A stretch of 64,000 nucleotides of DNA from assembly GCF_022682495.2 (NCBI RefSeq), contig NC_071396.1:23123735-23187734 (forward strand), given 5' to 3'. Both the position numbers and the translations under genes were made by a program. Numbering within the stretch: the first letter of the stretch is position 1; each line of letters starts with the position of its first letter. The notes below the pieces were generated by a model. It saw only the letters and a list, made by a program, of their open reading frames with translations. It was not told where the DNA came from and ran no database searches. Positions 51,872 through 63,562 of this stretch are shown piece after piece. The stretch comes from Desmodus rotundus. Taxonomy: Eukaryota; Chordata; Mammalia; Chiroptera; Phyllostomidae.

Positions 51872-52129
51872 AATTAGTAGACATTGACTAAAACAGATTA
51901 CCCTCCCTGGGGTGGGTGGGCCTCATCTACTCAGTCACAGGTCTTAAGAAAAAAGCTGAGGCCCCCCCATGAAGAGGGAATTCTGCGGCAGACTGCCTTT
52001 GGACTTGAACTGCAGTTTTCTCTTGCTCTGCAGCCTGGTGGCCTGGCCCGCAGATCTTAGACTTGCCAGTCCCCACAAACACAGTCTTTCTCTCTCTCTC
52101 CCTCCCTCCACCTACGCACACACATCCTA
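51872..52129. other. No gene seen
   Basis: Unassigned. Confidence 0.4.
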
Positions 52130-52410
52130 TTAGTTCTGTTTCTCCAGAGAAGCCGGACCAACAAACTCTCCCTGCTCCTTCTCTCTCCAGTGCCCTCTTC
52201 CATCATTCCCATTGGTCAAAATCTTTAAGGGCCACCTCAGCCACCTCCTGGCCGCCTCCTGTGCGGCCACCCCCTTCTCCTCTCCCAGCAGCAGTCACGT
52301 GCTGCCTGTCTTGTAGGGACCTGTGTCAGGTCACCACACTGCGTCGGAGCATCAGCCCCATGAGGGCGGAGATTCTCGGCCTAGCGTGAGGCACTTAATA
52401 GATGCATGAA
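52130..52410 (+). repeat. L2 LINE 3' end (diverged)
   Basis: CATTGGTCAAAATCTTTAAG, GGCCACCTCAGCCACCTCCT and the tail AGCATCAGCCCCATGAGGGC, GGAGATTCTCGGCCTAGCG, CACTTAATAGATGCATGAA follow the L2 3' order (CTCCATGAGGGCAGGGAC, GTAGGTGCTCAATAAAT). Confidence 0.5.
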
Positions 52411-53245
52411 GACAGCCAGAGACCATTCCCGCAAGAACCACTTGCAAACGCACGCTCCCAGAGCAAACGTAAACAAGACGAGCACTGAATCTGTTTTGCA
52501 GAGTGAGTTTCGAACAGGATAGGCCTGTGTTCATATAGTGATTCAGTCATAAAGCAAGCAAAGGATCCGGAAGTTTCTGGCGTTTTTCTTTAGCACTGGG
52601 TTGTGCGCAGGTGGGCAGTTAGGATTTCTTTGGTCATTAATGTGCATAAATCCGTGTGGCAAGACAAAGAAAACCTGGGACAACCAGAAACTAACTGACC
52701 AGTCAAGTCCTGGGGGGATTATTAAACCTCCCTTGTGTGCAGCCACCCACTGGCCTGCGACCCCCTCGCAGGAACCACCTGGCAGCTTCTCTAGCTGTGC
52801 AGGCCACATGCCAATCTCCCTGCTGGAGGAAGGGGAGCCGAGGCAAGGTGCCTGGCCGCCAGGCTGCAGCTGGGGCTGGTAGAAGGAGTCCGGCCGATTC
52901 CTTGCAGCGGTGAGTGCAGCCGGGAGCACCGATGACTCCAGCACCTCCCAGGGTGCACGGCCTGCACCGGGGGTATAAAATCAACAATGCGTCCTTAGCA
53001 CTTAGGTACCACTGTCAGGTTGGCCGAATCGGCACAACTTGCATTTTCTATTTCCTCCAGGGATGCTTCCCAGAAAGAGTGTTGTCGTGTTGCTACTAAA
53101 GAAGCCAGTGGTAATGAGACTGGCAAGGCATGAGTCCCCGGCCATCAGGGGCCAAGACCAAATTCCAGCCGGAGTTTAGCCCTGAACAACCATCAGCTGG
53201 GGAAGTGGGAGAGGGAGGGACGGGAGGCTGACGGTCCTGGCCCTG
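52411..53245. other. No gene seen
   Basis: Unassigned. Opposed frames at 52543-52987 and 52601-52882 are not supported. Confidence 0.4.
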
Positions 53246-53249
53246 TCGT

Positions 53250-53365
53250 CTGCAATCCCGTCGTCGGGCCAGTCAGGTACCTGCCAAGGCCTCAGTTTCC
53301 CATCTGAAGATGGAGGGAGTGAGCCACAGGACTCCAGAGTTCCCTCCAGGTTAGACGTCCTATGC
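53250..53365 (+). repeat. MIR SINE fragment
   Basis: GGCCTCAGTTTCCCATCTGA, AGATGGAGGGAGTGAGCC and GAGTTCCCTCCAGGTTAGAC match the MIR/MIR3 sense order (CCTCAGTTTCCTCATCTG, AGGTCCCTTCCAGCTCTGAC). Confidence 0.6.
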
Positions 53366-56130
53366 TGCAGGCACTTCTTTCAGCTGAAGGGAGGGCTCAG
53401 GCAGCGACCGCCATCTCTGGGGGACTGTGTTTTATTCCTGCCTCACTGACCCACCTCAACAGGGGGTCACCCACCCTCCTGGGCTCCGTGTGCCTGTGTT
53501 TGGACAAGTGCGGCCCTGGGGAGGGTCATCGGGGTTCTAGCACAGACAGGTGGGTCTGCACCCGTTAATTTGCTATCAGCTCGGTAACAAACAGCTTTGG
53601 GGTGTGTTCAGGTCCCGGCTACACAGCCCGGCCCTGCTGCCAAAACACCGCCATCGGCTCCTGGAGTCAAATGGCACTTGGGTTCTTCACAGAGGACCGT
53701 CTGCGAAGCCCCATCTGTCCCGTGGGGGTCACACCACACCCAGTGCTCTGCAGTCACAGACATGTGGCTCCTCCACCTCCCGATTTCCGGGTGGAAACGT
53801 GAGTGGCCCTTCTGTGGCAGGACAAGCCTCAGCGACACATGTGAGCCCACTGAGGAGCTCAGTCCTGTTGGGAGAAGATCTGTGGGCATCCGCCCCGCAC
53901 ATCCCATCCTCATCTGCAGCAGAGAGAACAGTTACTGCCCAAGACCCACTGTCCCCTGCAAACCGCTACCTCGTCAGGGTCCGCAGGTGCCCAGCGGAGG
54001 GCTCCTGCCACCGGGACTCTGTCAACCGTGAGAACCATGAGGTAGGGGAACCACAGGTGTGTTGCGAAATTCTTTTAGGGAGGCTCCTGAAAAGAGATTC
54101 AGACTGACAAGGAAAGCTACACCCCCAGCACCTCCCTCCGTGCAGAGGAAACGCTGGAAGCCCAGCAGCCCACCCACAGCCTGCTGTGACCTTGAACATG
54201 GAAGGCTGCCATGGAAGGTGCCTGGGACCCGGTGTGGGAGTCCCGCCCGCCGCACCAGCCTGGCCATCTGTCCCTGAACTTCCATGAGAAGAAAATAAAC
54301 CTCTCTTCGCTTTGGGAGGATTCATGGTTCATTTGAGTCTTAAATACACCCACGCAGTCCTGACTACTGAGTCACCCCGTGCAACAATCTCAGTTTGGGG
54401 GATGTAAGCCGGCCTGCCTCCTCGGAGAGCCGAAGCAGGTGTCAGTGCGACCCAAGGCCTCTCGGCCTCTCAGCCAACAGTCCAGGCCCCTGTCACCTCC
54501 TTCCCTCCCCTGCAGGGCAGCAGGGGTGCTGGATGGGGCCTGGTGTTTGTGTTTTGTTTTGTTGTGTTTCACCAGGAGGCATGAAGGAAGCTGTGTGGCC
54601 CATCTGCAGGTGACAAGAGGAGCTGGAGTCACAGCTGGAGCTGGAGTCACAGCTGGAACAGAGGTGGAAGAGGCCCGAGCACACACGAGGAGCCGCGCTG
54701 CAGATGAAATGGATGAGTACAGAAGAGAGGCCCCTTCCAGAAAATACATTGCAAATGCCAGGAGGTAAAGAGTGTTGCCATGGCGACGAGGGCTTGGGGC
54801 TGGGACAGCAGAAGCACTGGCCGTGAACAAGTGCATTGAAAATGAACCGCAAAGCGGTGCGGTGCCCGGCCTCTGCTCCAGCAGCCGTGGGAACCCTGGC
54901 CCCTTCTCTCCCACAACCGGCTCGGGCTCCTCCAGCCTCCAAAGACAGAATGAGACTCTCAAAGCCGAGAGGGCACAGGACAGCCGCCCCTGCCCTCCAG
55001 GCATTTCAGGGAGTCCGGCATTGTCTTTCCTTTGTTCGGGAAAGAGGCAGCTGGCCAGAGACCTCAAACGATATTCTCCCACCCTCCCAGCCGGCTTCTG
55101 GGCTGGCTTCTCCAGAGCCCACCCTGTGGAAGAGGGTCCCCTCTGCTGGGGCTGTGGGGGAAGGGGCCATGTTCTTCCTGACAGCCCAGCTCTTCTTCTC
55201 TTTCCACTTTATCTGTGCGAGAGCCTGAAATGATGGCAGATTGTGCGACAGGGGTAAAAAGCCCTTCCACACCAACCTCGGGTGTGCGGGGTGGGGGAGA
55301 AGACAGCACACTTAATTTCCTACAACTGCCTCGAATGTGTTCTGATGTCCCCGTTCCTGTGCCAGACTGGGAGTCACGGGGCAGAGGGCTGAAACTCGTC
55401 CAGTACAGGAAGCTCCATCTGGTTACTTTCAAAGCACCTTTCTCAGGTAACTGTGTTTCCTGGAGGTACATGCCCTGCCCTTCGGGTTTCTCCCCTGCCC
55501 TGTCTCTAGCCCATCCGGGGGTGTGTTAGGGAAGCGGGCACCTCTGCAGGGTGCAGAGGAGAGGCCTTGGGCCCACAGGAAAGGCGGGTGTGCTCCCTGG
55601 ACTGGCAGGGCTCCTCAGGGGGGCTCCTTGGGCACCATCATCACACATCCCCCTGGCATCTGCTGCTCAGGTGGGCCGAGGAGGCTGTGTTTAGCCCCTC
55701 CCAGTTTGTACCAGGTGGGCGGTGCTCACTGCCCCAGCCCCACTTCTGCTTCCTCTAAATGTCAGTTGTATACCCTAGTTAGTTAGCCCCAGCTGAGGCC
55801 ACCACCCCACAACCTCTGTTATGGGGTCACCCCACTTCAACTCTCAGCTCCCTTCCAACCACAAATCAACATGCTCCCAGCCCTCCCTGCTCAACCCAGC
55901 ACAGCACCATTTCCTTTAACCACAACCTGCCTGAGTTGCAGAGAGCTCAGGCATCCTCAAGCCCCATGTCAGACATGCAAACTGGAAGCCGCAGCCCCAC
56001 TTCTCAGCTGTCTCCCCCTAGTTCTTTACTTCCAACCCACACTTCCAGGAAGAAGAGCTGAGGAGGATGTGCCCTTCCTCATTTCCTGCTGGAATCAAGT
56101 GGAGCTCACTGGGCGAGGCCAAGTCAAAAC
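53366..56130. other. No gene seen; GC-rich DNA with a small tandem duplication
   Basis: 2.8 kb of GC-rich DNA. At about 54619-54655 AGCTGGAGTCACAGCTGG occurs twice in tandem. The long frames here (54390-55082 minus, 230 codons; 53550-54107 plus, 185 codons) overlap frames of similar length on the other strand or phase, include the duplicated unit, and show no recognisable protein family. Confidence 0.35.
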
Positions 56131-56287
56131 GCCCTGGCCTGGTGGCTCCACCGCTTGGAGCATTGTCCCGTACACCAAAAGGTTGTGGGTTCAATTCCCA
56201 GTCAGAGCACATACCTAGATTGTGGGTCCGATCCCTAGTCAGGGTGTGTACGGGAGGCAACACATGAATGGTTCTCTCTCACACTGA

Positions 56288-56330
<43 letters not shown>

Positions 56331-56362
56331 AAACATCCTCAGGTGAGGATTTTAAAGAAAAA
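56131..56362 (+). mobile_element. VES-type bat SINE
   Basis: GCCCTGGCCTGGTGGCTCCA, TTGGAGCATTGTCCCGTACA, CCAAAAGGTTGTGGGTTCAA, TTCCCAGTCAGAGCACATAC, TGTGTACGGGAGGCAACACA, a (TC)n tract at about 56286-56327, and the tail GAATAAACATCCTCAGGTGA then GGATTTTAAAGAAAAA. No convincing duplication at the ends. Confidence 0.88.
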
Positions 56363-56963
56363 GCATTTGTCTCACAGACACACTCGCACACACCAAATGC
56401 ATCCGCGGGGGCCAACCCATGTCCCTGCATTACAACAATAACAAGAATAAATCATGTAAGTATGGGTGTTAATGCCTTTTTTATAAAAAGGAGCTGCAAA
56501 TTGTATCTGATGCTGCTCTTGCTACCTGATTTCCACCCACACAATCCGATCTAATCGAATGAGATAAAGGCTATTGTAAAAGCACCCACACAGTGCCCCG
56601 CAGGGGGGTGCCGGTGAGCGCACCGTGTGTGTGTGCACGTGCGTGTGTGTGTGTGTGTGTGTCTGATCTCGGGGTGGGGGGAACCGGGGCCACCGTTGCT
56701 GAAGGAAGCAAGTAGAGCACGCAGACAGGCAAGGGTCACGCTGATGGGGTGGCTGCCCGTAGAAACTGTGTCCTCCCTTTTCCTCATTGTGGGGGAGAAA
56801 AGAGAACAAGAAGTGCTATTGCATTCGATTTAAGGTAGCCCTATTTACCTCTGAGCCATTTGGAGTCATTGATAAACAAAAAGAGCAGAGGGGGAGGGAA
56901 CAGAAGGGCACAGGCCCGGGGTCAGAAGATCTGGGTTAGGTCTGGGCTCAAACTTGCAGCCCA
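56363..56963. other. No gene seen; contains a TG microsatellite
   Basis: A (TG)n tract at about 56623-56663 is interrupted once by CACGTGC. The rest is unassigned. Confidence 0.5.
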
Positions 56964-57164
56964 GCAGCTACATTTTTGTTTTGATCCTCTCCTGAGAATA
57001 GTTACTGACTTTAGAGAGAGAGAAAGGAGGGGAGAGAGAGAGAGAAACATCAGTTTGCCTGCCGTACACGCCCCCACGGGGACTAAACCCACAACCTTTT
57101 GGTGCACGGGACAACACCCCAACCAACTGCAACGCCCGACTAGGGCCGGGCAGCTACATTGTTG
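56964..57164 (-). mobile_element. VES-type bat SINE, antisense, with 15-bp TSD
   Basis: Body 56979-57149. The left end is the tail (TTTTGATCCTCTCCTGAGAA, TAGTTACTGACTTTAGAGAG), then AGAGAAACATCAGTTTGCCT, GGACTAAACCCACAACCTTT, TGGTGCACGGGACAACACCC, CAACCAACTGCAACGCCCGA and the head CTAGGGCCGG. The duplication GCAGCTACATTTTTG (56964-56978) / GCAGCTACATTGTTG (57150-57164) differs at one base. Confidence 0.88.
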
Positions 57165-57379
57165 CGTGGCTCGGATCACTGAGCTCCTGAGAGCCTCGAT
57201 TTGCTATAAGATGCGGGGATGGCCCATTTCAACAGGGTTTGGGAAGCAGCTACGATCCCACGCACACAAACCTCCTGTCTCCCCACAGGCTGTAAGTGGA
57301 GTCGAGAGCTGTAGCCACCTCTTGTGCCTGTAGCACCTCACCAGAGTGAGGCGAAAAACCCGAGAGGAGGTTTAAAATC

Positions 57380-57720
57380 CAGTGGCCGACCCGGAGCTGG
57401 AGTTCACATCCTTTCAAACCACTGTCGGCCCATCCACCCAGCTGCTAAAGACAATAATCATCTCGGTGCTTTTTCTGATTTTGAGTGTACATAAATATTT
57501 CAGAAGGGAGAACATCAGCAGCAGCCAATTCTTTCAAACCTCCTCCGTGAGGAACGCAGCTAGGAAAAGAGGTTGCTAATGCATGAACTTGTGTTAAAAC
57601 ATCGCCATGTAATGAAGGCACCAGCAGCCTCCTAATCAAAATTTCATAGCATACGGACCTCCGATTTTCCTGCTCCCTGTAGGTGTGCTGAGCGACAGAC
57701 TTAAAGAAAAACCAAGCACT
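57380..57720. other. Candidate conserved non-coding element
   Basis: Non-repetitive AT-rich block with several clustered cores: AGACAATAATCATCT near 57449, GTACATAAATATTTCAG, TTGCTAATGCATGAAC near 57572, CATGTAATGAAGG near 57607, and CTCCTAATCAAAATTTCAT near 57630. No exon or repeat recognised. The suggestion rests only on texture. Confidence 0.3.
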
Positions 57721-58700
57721 GCACATTTTCAAAACTAACAAAGATGAGCATTTTGATGTGTTTCCCTTTCATCACGAACCAGAAGAGAGGCCACCGCTGT
57801 CCCCAGGGAACCAGGCTCATCGCCGTCCCCCATTCCAGGAACAGCACAGCCCCTGTGAATGAGGAAGTGCGAGCTAAATGCACTTGCTCGGCAGCGACTT
57901 TGCATGCACACCTGCTCTCTCCGTGAGGCCTGGTCCCACCGGCCGCCCCACCTTCTGAAGACCATCTCCTTCCTGATGCACCCTCCTTCTCTTGGACCAC
58001 TTCTCTTCCTAGTCTGTCCTCTGACGCCATCTGACCTGCTCCAGGAAAGCTCCTCTCACACCCGCTCCTGCCTTCCACACCACACCATCAGGTTCGTCCT
58101 TGCTGCCAACTTGTCCATTCAGATGCCAGCCTGTTTGACTCAGTCTCAACCTGTCCCACAAGACACATCCTGACCCCAACATGGGCCAAGCCATCCCAGG
58201 CACTCAGAACACCTGTAGACTGATCAGGAAGCAATATTAAGGGATAGGGAGGCTTTAGCTTGGAAGGAAGTTGCAAGATGGAGAAGCAACTCCATGTGTG
58301 ACCAGAGCCAGAGTTAGTTAACCAGCACAGACTGACGCAGTCTCTCTCTCCTCCTCCTCCTACCCCCCGACCTTTGACCCATCCTCCCTTTTTCCTTCCC
58401 AAAGCTAAGCAACGGCAAGATTAATTCGATTCACTGGACTCCATCTGCAAGTCTGAACAGAAGTTCTAGAGAAAGCCTCGCACACAAAACAAGAAAAACC
58501 AGAAAAGATACGACAAAGAAAGATGGGCTTTTAATGTGGACCCACTGAAGCCAGGAAACAGGACTAGAATTAGATAAAAGCTTATCTAATCCCCACAGCT
58601 CGGGCTTCGGTGACCCCCAACATGCAGGCAGGTGATTCAGGAGTTCTCTTCTCCAGCTCCTGCTCACACCTGCCCGCCGGCTGCCAGTTGACACCAGTAT
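57721..58700. other. No gene seen
   Basis: Unassigned. A pyrimidine-rich stretch at 57,950-58,180 may be worn L2 but the order is not clear. Confidence 0.35.
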
Positions 58701-58719
58701 GATCTCAAATAAGAACAGC

Positions 58720-59255
58720 TTCCTATTAACTGTAGGAGAGAGACCAAAATCCCTACCAGGGCCTGGGGACTCCAGTCCCTGTGGGGCAAGACCCCTTCTA
58801 CCTGGTCTTGTCACACAACATGGCCCTCCCGCTCTGCCCTCGGGGAGCACTGGCCTCCTTTCAGCCCCTCTAGCCACGCCTGTCCCTTCCCACCTCAGAG
58901 TTTTAGCGCCTGCTGCGTCCCCTGCCTAGGACACGGCTCTCCGCACGCTACCACCCTTGCCCCGGGTTATTCTTCCCTCTGATCTCAGCTCCATCCCCTC
59001 TCCTCGGGGAAGCCCTCCCTGAATCCTGGACGAGGGTCAAGCACCCCATTTCATGCTCTCCCGACTCCCTATACTTCCTTTGGTAACCAATCCCAGTTGT
59101 AATTCGACGTTGGATTTGAGTGTTTTTCATTACTGCCCATCTCCTTAGCAGACTGTGAACTCCCTGAGGACAGACAGTGTGTCTTCTTTTCTTCTGCTCT
59201 GCATTACATTCCTAGCCCTTGGCACCGCTGCCACAGTGCAGTCTTAATACCAGGT
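58720..59255 (+). repeat. L2 LINE 3' end
   Basis: Long sense L2 tail: AGAGAGACCAAAATCCCTAC, CAGAGTTTTAGCGCCTGCTG, CCTAGGACACGGCTCTCCGC, TCTGATCTCAGCTCCATCCC, GGGAAGCCCTCCCTGAATCC, GCAGACTGTGAACTCCCTGA, GGACAGACAGTGTGTCTTCT and ATTCCTAGCCCTTGGCACCG follow the consensus order. Confidence 0.75.
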
Positions 59256-59284
59256 GTTTTCAAAGGGATGGCGTGGCCTTGGGA

Positions 59285-59385
59285 AGATGCCTGTAGCTGT
59301 TGTCCCCTGGGGCTCAGTTTCCCTTCTATAACATGGGCATAGTGACCGTGCATCCCACGAGGCTGTAATTATAAAAGATAGGAGG
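59285..59385 (+). repeat. MIR SINE fragment
   Basis: GGGGCTCAGTTTCCCTTCTA, TAACATGGGCATAGTGACCG and CCCACGAGGCTGTAATTATA match the CCTCAGTTTCCTCATCTGTAAAATGGG and CATAGGGTTGTTG blocks. Confidence 0.6.
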
Positions 59386-60165
59386 GTCTGTTGTTAATAT
59401 ATGCCCAGACCAAGGTTTATACAATGAACCTGAATGCTTTAAATACATTGTTCTCGATTTCTGCATTCAACATTTTAACTGTATTTTTTTTAGCCCACTC
59501 AATATTCCTAAGTATCAATCATATACCTAGAATTGTCCAGGGTATAGTGATCACGCTGTGTGTCTGGGGAGCTTACCATTGTGTACAACTGATATTAATC
59601 CTGATGGAATCTAATGACAGTAGTTAGGTCTTATGTGGTGCATATGCTCATTCATTGCCTCTCATTTTGAAGTCCCAGCCTGGATGAGCAGCCTCTATTA
59701 TCTCCACTTCTCAGGCGGAGACCTGGGAGCAAGCAGCTACGCCATGACTTGCCCAAGGTTAGAGAGTTGGGAGCGGAGGAGGGAGTGATGATCATCATCA
59801 TTTGCATTTGTGAATTACTTTCCCTGCAGAAAAACCCAAAGCTCTCAGCAATGCACAATTTAATCCAATGCTGTGAGGTTAAACAAACAACAAACAAAAT
59901 TGATTTCCATTGTAGGGGGAGGGGGATATTTAAAAATAAAGTTGCGTAGCTAAATTCATAAACACTCCATTAGAGTGAATGAAAAAGTCATATTCTGCAT
60001 CACACCCAAGTATGGATTATCGGTACCTTAGGGAGAATTCCAAGTTCTGGGGCGCGAATTACTCAGGTCAGGATTTTAGCGGCTCTATCTCTTGCTCCCT
60101 GAGTTTCATCCAGAGCAGAAGACACAGGGGAGGTACTTAAAGGAATGAGGGTGAATTTGCAGTCA
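59386..60165. other. No gene seen; MIR-like piece at 59690-59780
   Basis: AGCCTCTATTATCTCCACTT, CTCAGGCGGAGACCTGGGAG and CATGACTTGCCCAAGGTTAG match antisense MIR over about 90 bases. The plus frame 59391-59627 (78 codons) is hydrophobic, but it is AT-rich sequence with no gene support. Confidence 0.4.
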
Positions 60166-60169
60166 GTCA

Positions 60170-60325
60170 AACACGATTTATCTGTGTTTAGCACAGAGCC
60201 TTTGACAAGAAACCTTGAATATGCCTGGTTTCTCATTAGTAGAGTAGGAATAATAACGCAACTGTGCATGTGAATAGTAAAAAGAAATCAGGTATCCAGC
60301 CTGGTGCCTGTACAAAATAACTTTT
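60170..60325 (+). repeat. MIR SINE
   Basis: TGGTTTCTCATTAGTAGAGT, AGGAATAATAACGCAACTGT, GCATGTGAATAGTAAAAAGA and AGCCTGGTGCCTGTACAAAA follow the sense MIR 3' half. Confidence 0.5.
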
Positions 60326-60329
60326 ATAG

Positions 60330-61230
60330 AGAGGTTGATATTAATATTTATGTGTATTAATATTAACCAACCATTCTTTGTTTCTTTTTTAGAGTTGTAA
60401 ACAAATAGCCAAGTTAGTTAGGCAAGAAATTCCAAAGCCCAAAGATACACGTGGAGTTCAGTTAAAAGTGGAGAGGGGGTCAGCGAGACTGACTAGCAAG
60501 GCCCCTCCCCCCACAGGGGCCCCAAGTTTTCATTCAAGGGCCTCCCTCTTCCCCACTCCAGCTGCGATGGGACCCACACAAGGTGAATCTGGGGCCAAAG
60601 CTGAAGGTGGCTTTCCTCAGGCTGGATCAGGGACTGAGAGCTAAGGTGGAGAGAGATGGCACCTGGGAGAATGTCTCAAATCAATCCAAAGACCAAGCCA
60701 AGACCAAGGGAAGCTCTAAGACCTGGGAACTGCAAGCGATACCCCCGGGGGAATAGTCCTAGGAGGTAGCATAAGAGACAATAAGAAGGCGAAGATAAAT
60801 GCTTTTCTGAGAACACCAAAGCCTAACCTTCCCTGAGAAACAACCAGGAAATCTCTACACTGCCCAGGTGTGGCACACAGCCGGAAACCCCACCTGTTGG
60901 CAAAATGCCCATCAGGCAAACAGAAGGCTTCCTTTGCCACACCAATGCCTCTGGTGAGCAGAATCGGGCACTCAGCAGCTCTCTGTTTACTGTCGAATGG
61001 TTCAATCCACACTCTTGTCCTAATATACAGCTAAGGATGGAAGTTTTGGGACGTCAAGTCCAGGAGGGAGAATCACTTTGGAAGTGATGGCCTCACCTGG
61101 CAAGAGCCCATGGAGCCCGCACACCTCGGGCGTGAAGGAGGGAGGCAGGGCAAGTCCCAAGGCTGCATCGTGGCCCAGGGGCTGCCTCAGAGCATGGAAA
61201 ACTGTATATAATTTAAGCTGGAAATTATTC
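60330..61230. other. No gene seen
   Basis: AT-rich at first, then mixed. No repeat or exon recognised. Opposed frames near 60716-61087 are unsupported. Confidence 0.4.
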
Positions 61231-61235
61231 TCTTC

Positions 61236-63150
61236 TAGAGCAATTAGCCAAGAAAAAGAAATAATAAGCATCCAAATTAGAAAGCAAGAAGTAAAATGAT
61301 CTCTATCTGCAGGTGGACCTGCTGTTCTATGCAGAAAACTCTGAAGGCTATACACACACACACACAATTGTTAGACCTAATAAATAATTCAACAAAGTGA
61401 TAGAATATGAAATCAACACACAAAAATCAATTGCATTTCTATACACTAACAGTTTCATTTCCAGGAGCCCCAAAAAGAATAAAATACCTAGGAATAGACT
61501 TAACCAAGGAGGCAAAAGGCTTAAACACTGATCGCTACAAAATGTTGCTCACAGAAATTAAAGAAGATACAAATAAATGGAAACATACAGTGTTCGTGGA
61601 TTGGAAGACTTGGTGTTGTTACTATGACAATACTAACCAAAGTGACTTAGAGATTCAATGTAATCACTATCAGTATTCCAAAGACAGCTATTGCAGAAAA
61701 AAAATAAAGCCATTGTAAAATTCACATGGAACCTCAAGGGGCACAACAATTTTAAAAAAGAACAAAATTGGAGTTCTCACACTTCAAAAGTTACTACAAA
61801 GCTACCGTAATCAAAACAGTGTGATACTGGCATAAAAACAGACTTACAGACCCATGGAATGGAATAGAGAGCCCAGAAATAAGTTCAGATATATAGCCGC
61901 ATGATTTTTAACAAGGGCACCAAGACCATTCAATGAAAAAAAAAACCAGTTTTTTTAACGACCTGGACATCCACACGCAAACAAGTGAAGTTGGACCAAG
62001 ACCTTACAACATAAAAACTGACTCAAAATGGATCATAAATGTAAATGTACGAGCTAAAACCATAAGACTCAGAAGAAGCTTCGTGACATTGGATTGGGCA
62101 ATGATCTGTTGGCTATGACATCAAAAGCACAAGCAACAAAGAAAAAGTAGATACGTTGGACCGCATCGAACTCTAAAGCTTCTGTGCATCAAATGCCACA
62201 AAGAAGTGGAAAGGCAGTCCTACGAATGGGAGGAAACATTTGCAAATCAAATCATATATTTGATAAGAGGTTACTATTCAGAATATATAAAGCACTCCTA
62301 CAACTCAATACCAAATAACCTGACTTCAAAATGGGCAAAGGACTTGAATTAATCAACATTTCTTCAAAGGTGAAAAAGCTCAGGAAAGGGTACCCCAAGT
62401 CACTTAGTCACAAGGACAATGCAAATAAAACCACCATGAGGCAGCATACCCAGTAAGACGACTGCTATTAAAAACAAAACGGAAAATAACAAGTGTCGGC
62501 AAAAACGTGGGAAAACTGGGACGCCCACACACGCTGGTAAGCATGGGAAATGGTGCGGCCCCTGTGGAAAACAGTCCGGTGGTTCCTCACTAAGTTAAAC
62601 GTAGAATGACGTACGATCCAGCGATTACATGTCTGGGAATATAACCAACAGAAATGAAAGCAAGAACTCAAACGGATATTTGTACACACACATTCACAGC
62701 AACGTTATTCACAGCAGCCAAAGGGTGGGGGCAACCCAAGGGTCCATCAGGGATGGATGGATAAGCAAAGCGTGGTTTTAATACATTCCATAATGCAGTG
62801 GAATATGATTTAGTCTTTTAAAAAGGGAAACAGTGACACGTTACAATGTGGATAAACCTTGACATTATGTTAAGTGAAAGAAGCCAGTCACAAAGGACAG
62901 ATTCTGCTTATATAACGTAGCCAGAGTAGTCAATTCATAGAAACAGAAAATAGGGGGTGGAGGTGAGGGGAGAGGAGAGTTAATGTTTAATGGAGACAGG
63001 GTTTCAGTTTGAAATGATAAAAAAATGTTCTCAAAAAAGATAGTGGTAATAGTTACACATCCTTGTGAGTATACTTAATGGCAACAAAGTTTACACAAAA
63101 ATGGTAAGTTTTAGGTTACATGTATTTTACCACAATTTTACAAATTTTTA
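61236..63150 (+). mobile_element. L1 ORF2 (RT C-terminal side to end) and 3' UTR
   Basis: Sense, 5'-truncated L1. AATTAGCCAAGAAAAAGAAA, CAAATTAGAAAGCAAGAAGT and AAATCAATTGCATTTCTATA lead into a short readable piece of ORF2 (61407-61718, containing a [17 protein letters not shown] motif). Then AAAGCTACCGTAATCAAAAC, GTGTGATACTGGCATAAAAA, TGGAAAACAGTCCGGTGGTT, AACCTTGACATTATGTTAAG and GTGAGTATACTTAATGGCAA, ending TTTTACCACAATTTTACAAA. Coding frame broken. An (AC)n run lies at 61353-61370. Confidence 0.85.
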
Positions 63151-63159
63151 AATGAAACA

Positions 63160-63367
63160 TTTAAGTGTATAGGACTTGTATGTTGAAAACTACCCAAGGC
63201 TGATGAACTTTTTTCAATAAGCTCTAATAAATGGAGAGGAACACTGTGTCTGTGTCTTGGAAGAAGCGACATATTAAAGATGTCAGTTCCCCCCACATTG
63301 AGCCATAATTTGTAGAGAAACTCAGCAAGACTTTTATAAGTACAGACAAGGTGATTCTAAACTTTAT
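63160..63367 (+). mobile_element. Second L1 ORF2 fragment, part 1
   Basis: GTATAGGACTTGTATGTTGA, ATAAATGGAGAGGAACACTG, GAAGCGACATATTAAAGATG and TCAGTTCCCCCCACATTGAG match ORF2 in a region upstream of where the previous L1 ended. A separate L1 copy therefore begins directly after the first. Interrupted by a VES SINE. Confidence 0.75.
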
Positions 63368-63562
63368 TTTTTTTTTAATTGATTGATTTGAGAGAGAGAG
63401 AGAGAGGAAGGTGGGGAGGGACATTGATTTGTCATTCCACTTACTGATGCATTCGTTGGTTAATTCTTGCATGTGCCCTCACCGGGAATCAAACCCACAA
63501 CCTTGGTGTAAGCAGACGACGCTCCAACCAACTGAGCTGCTTGGCCAGGGCCTAAACTTTAT
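63357..63562 (-). mobile_element. VES-type bat SINE nested in L1, antisense, with 11-bp TSD
   Basis: Body 63368-63551. T-rich left end (the SINE tail), AATTGATTGATTTGAGAGAG, AGGGACATTGATTTGTCATT, CCACTTACTGATGCATTCGT, TGCATGTGCCCTCACCGGGA, ATCAAACCCACAACCTTGGT, CTCCAACCAACTGAGCTGCT and the head TGGCCAGGGC. The exact duplication CTAAACTTTAT is at 63357-63367 and 63552-63562. L1 sequence resumes afterwards. Confidence 0.93.

Noticed and set aside
54390..55082. Minus-strand frame of 230 codons
   Set aside because: Overlaps frames of 129-153 codons on plus, contains the 18-bp tandem duplication as a Pro-Ala-Val-Thr repeat, and shows no homology I recognise.
61407..61718. 103-codon plus frame with KYLGI-like motif
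   Set aside because: It is a surviving scrap of L1 ORF2, not an independent gene; reported under the L1.
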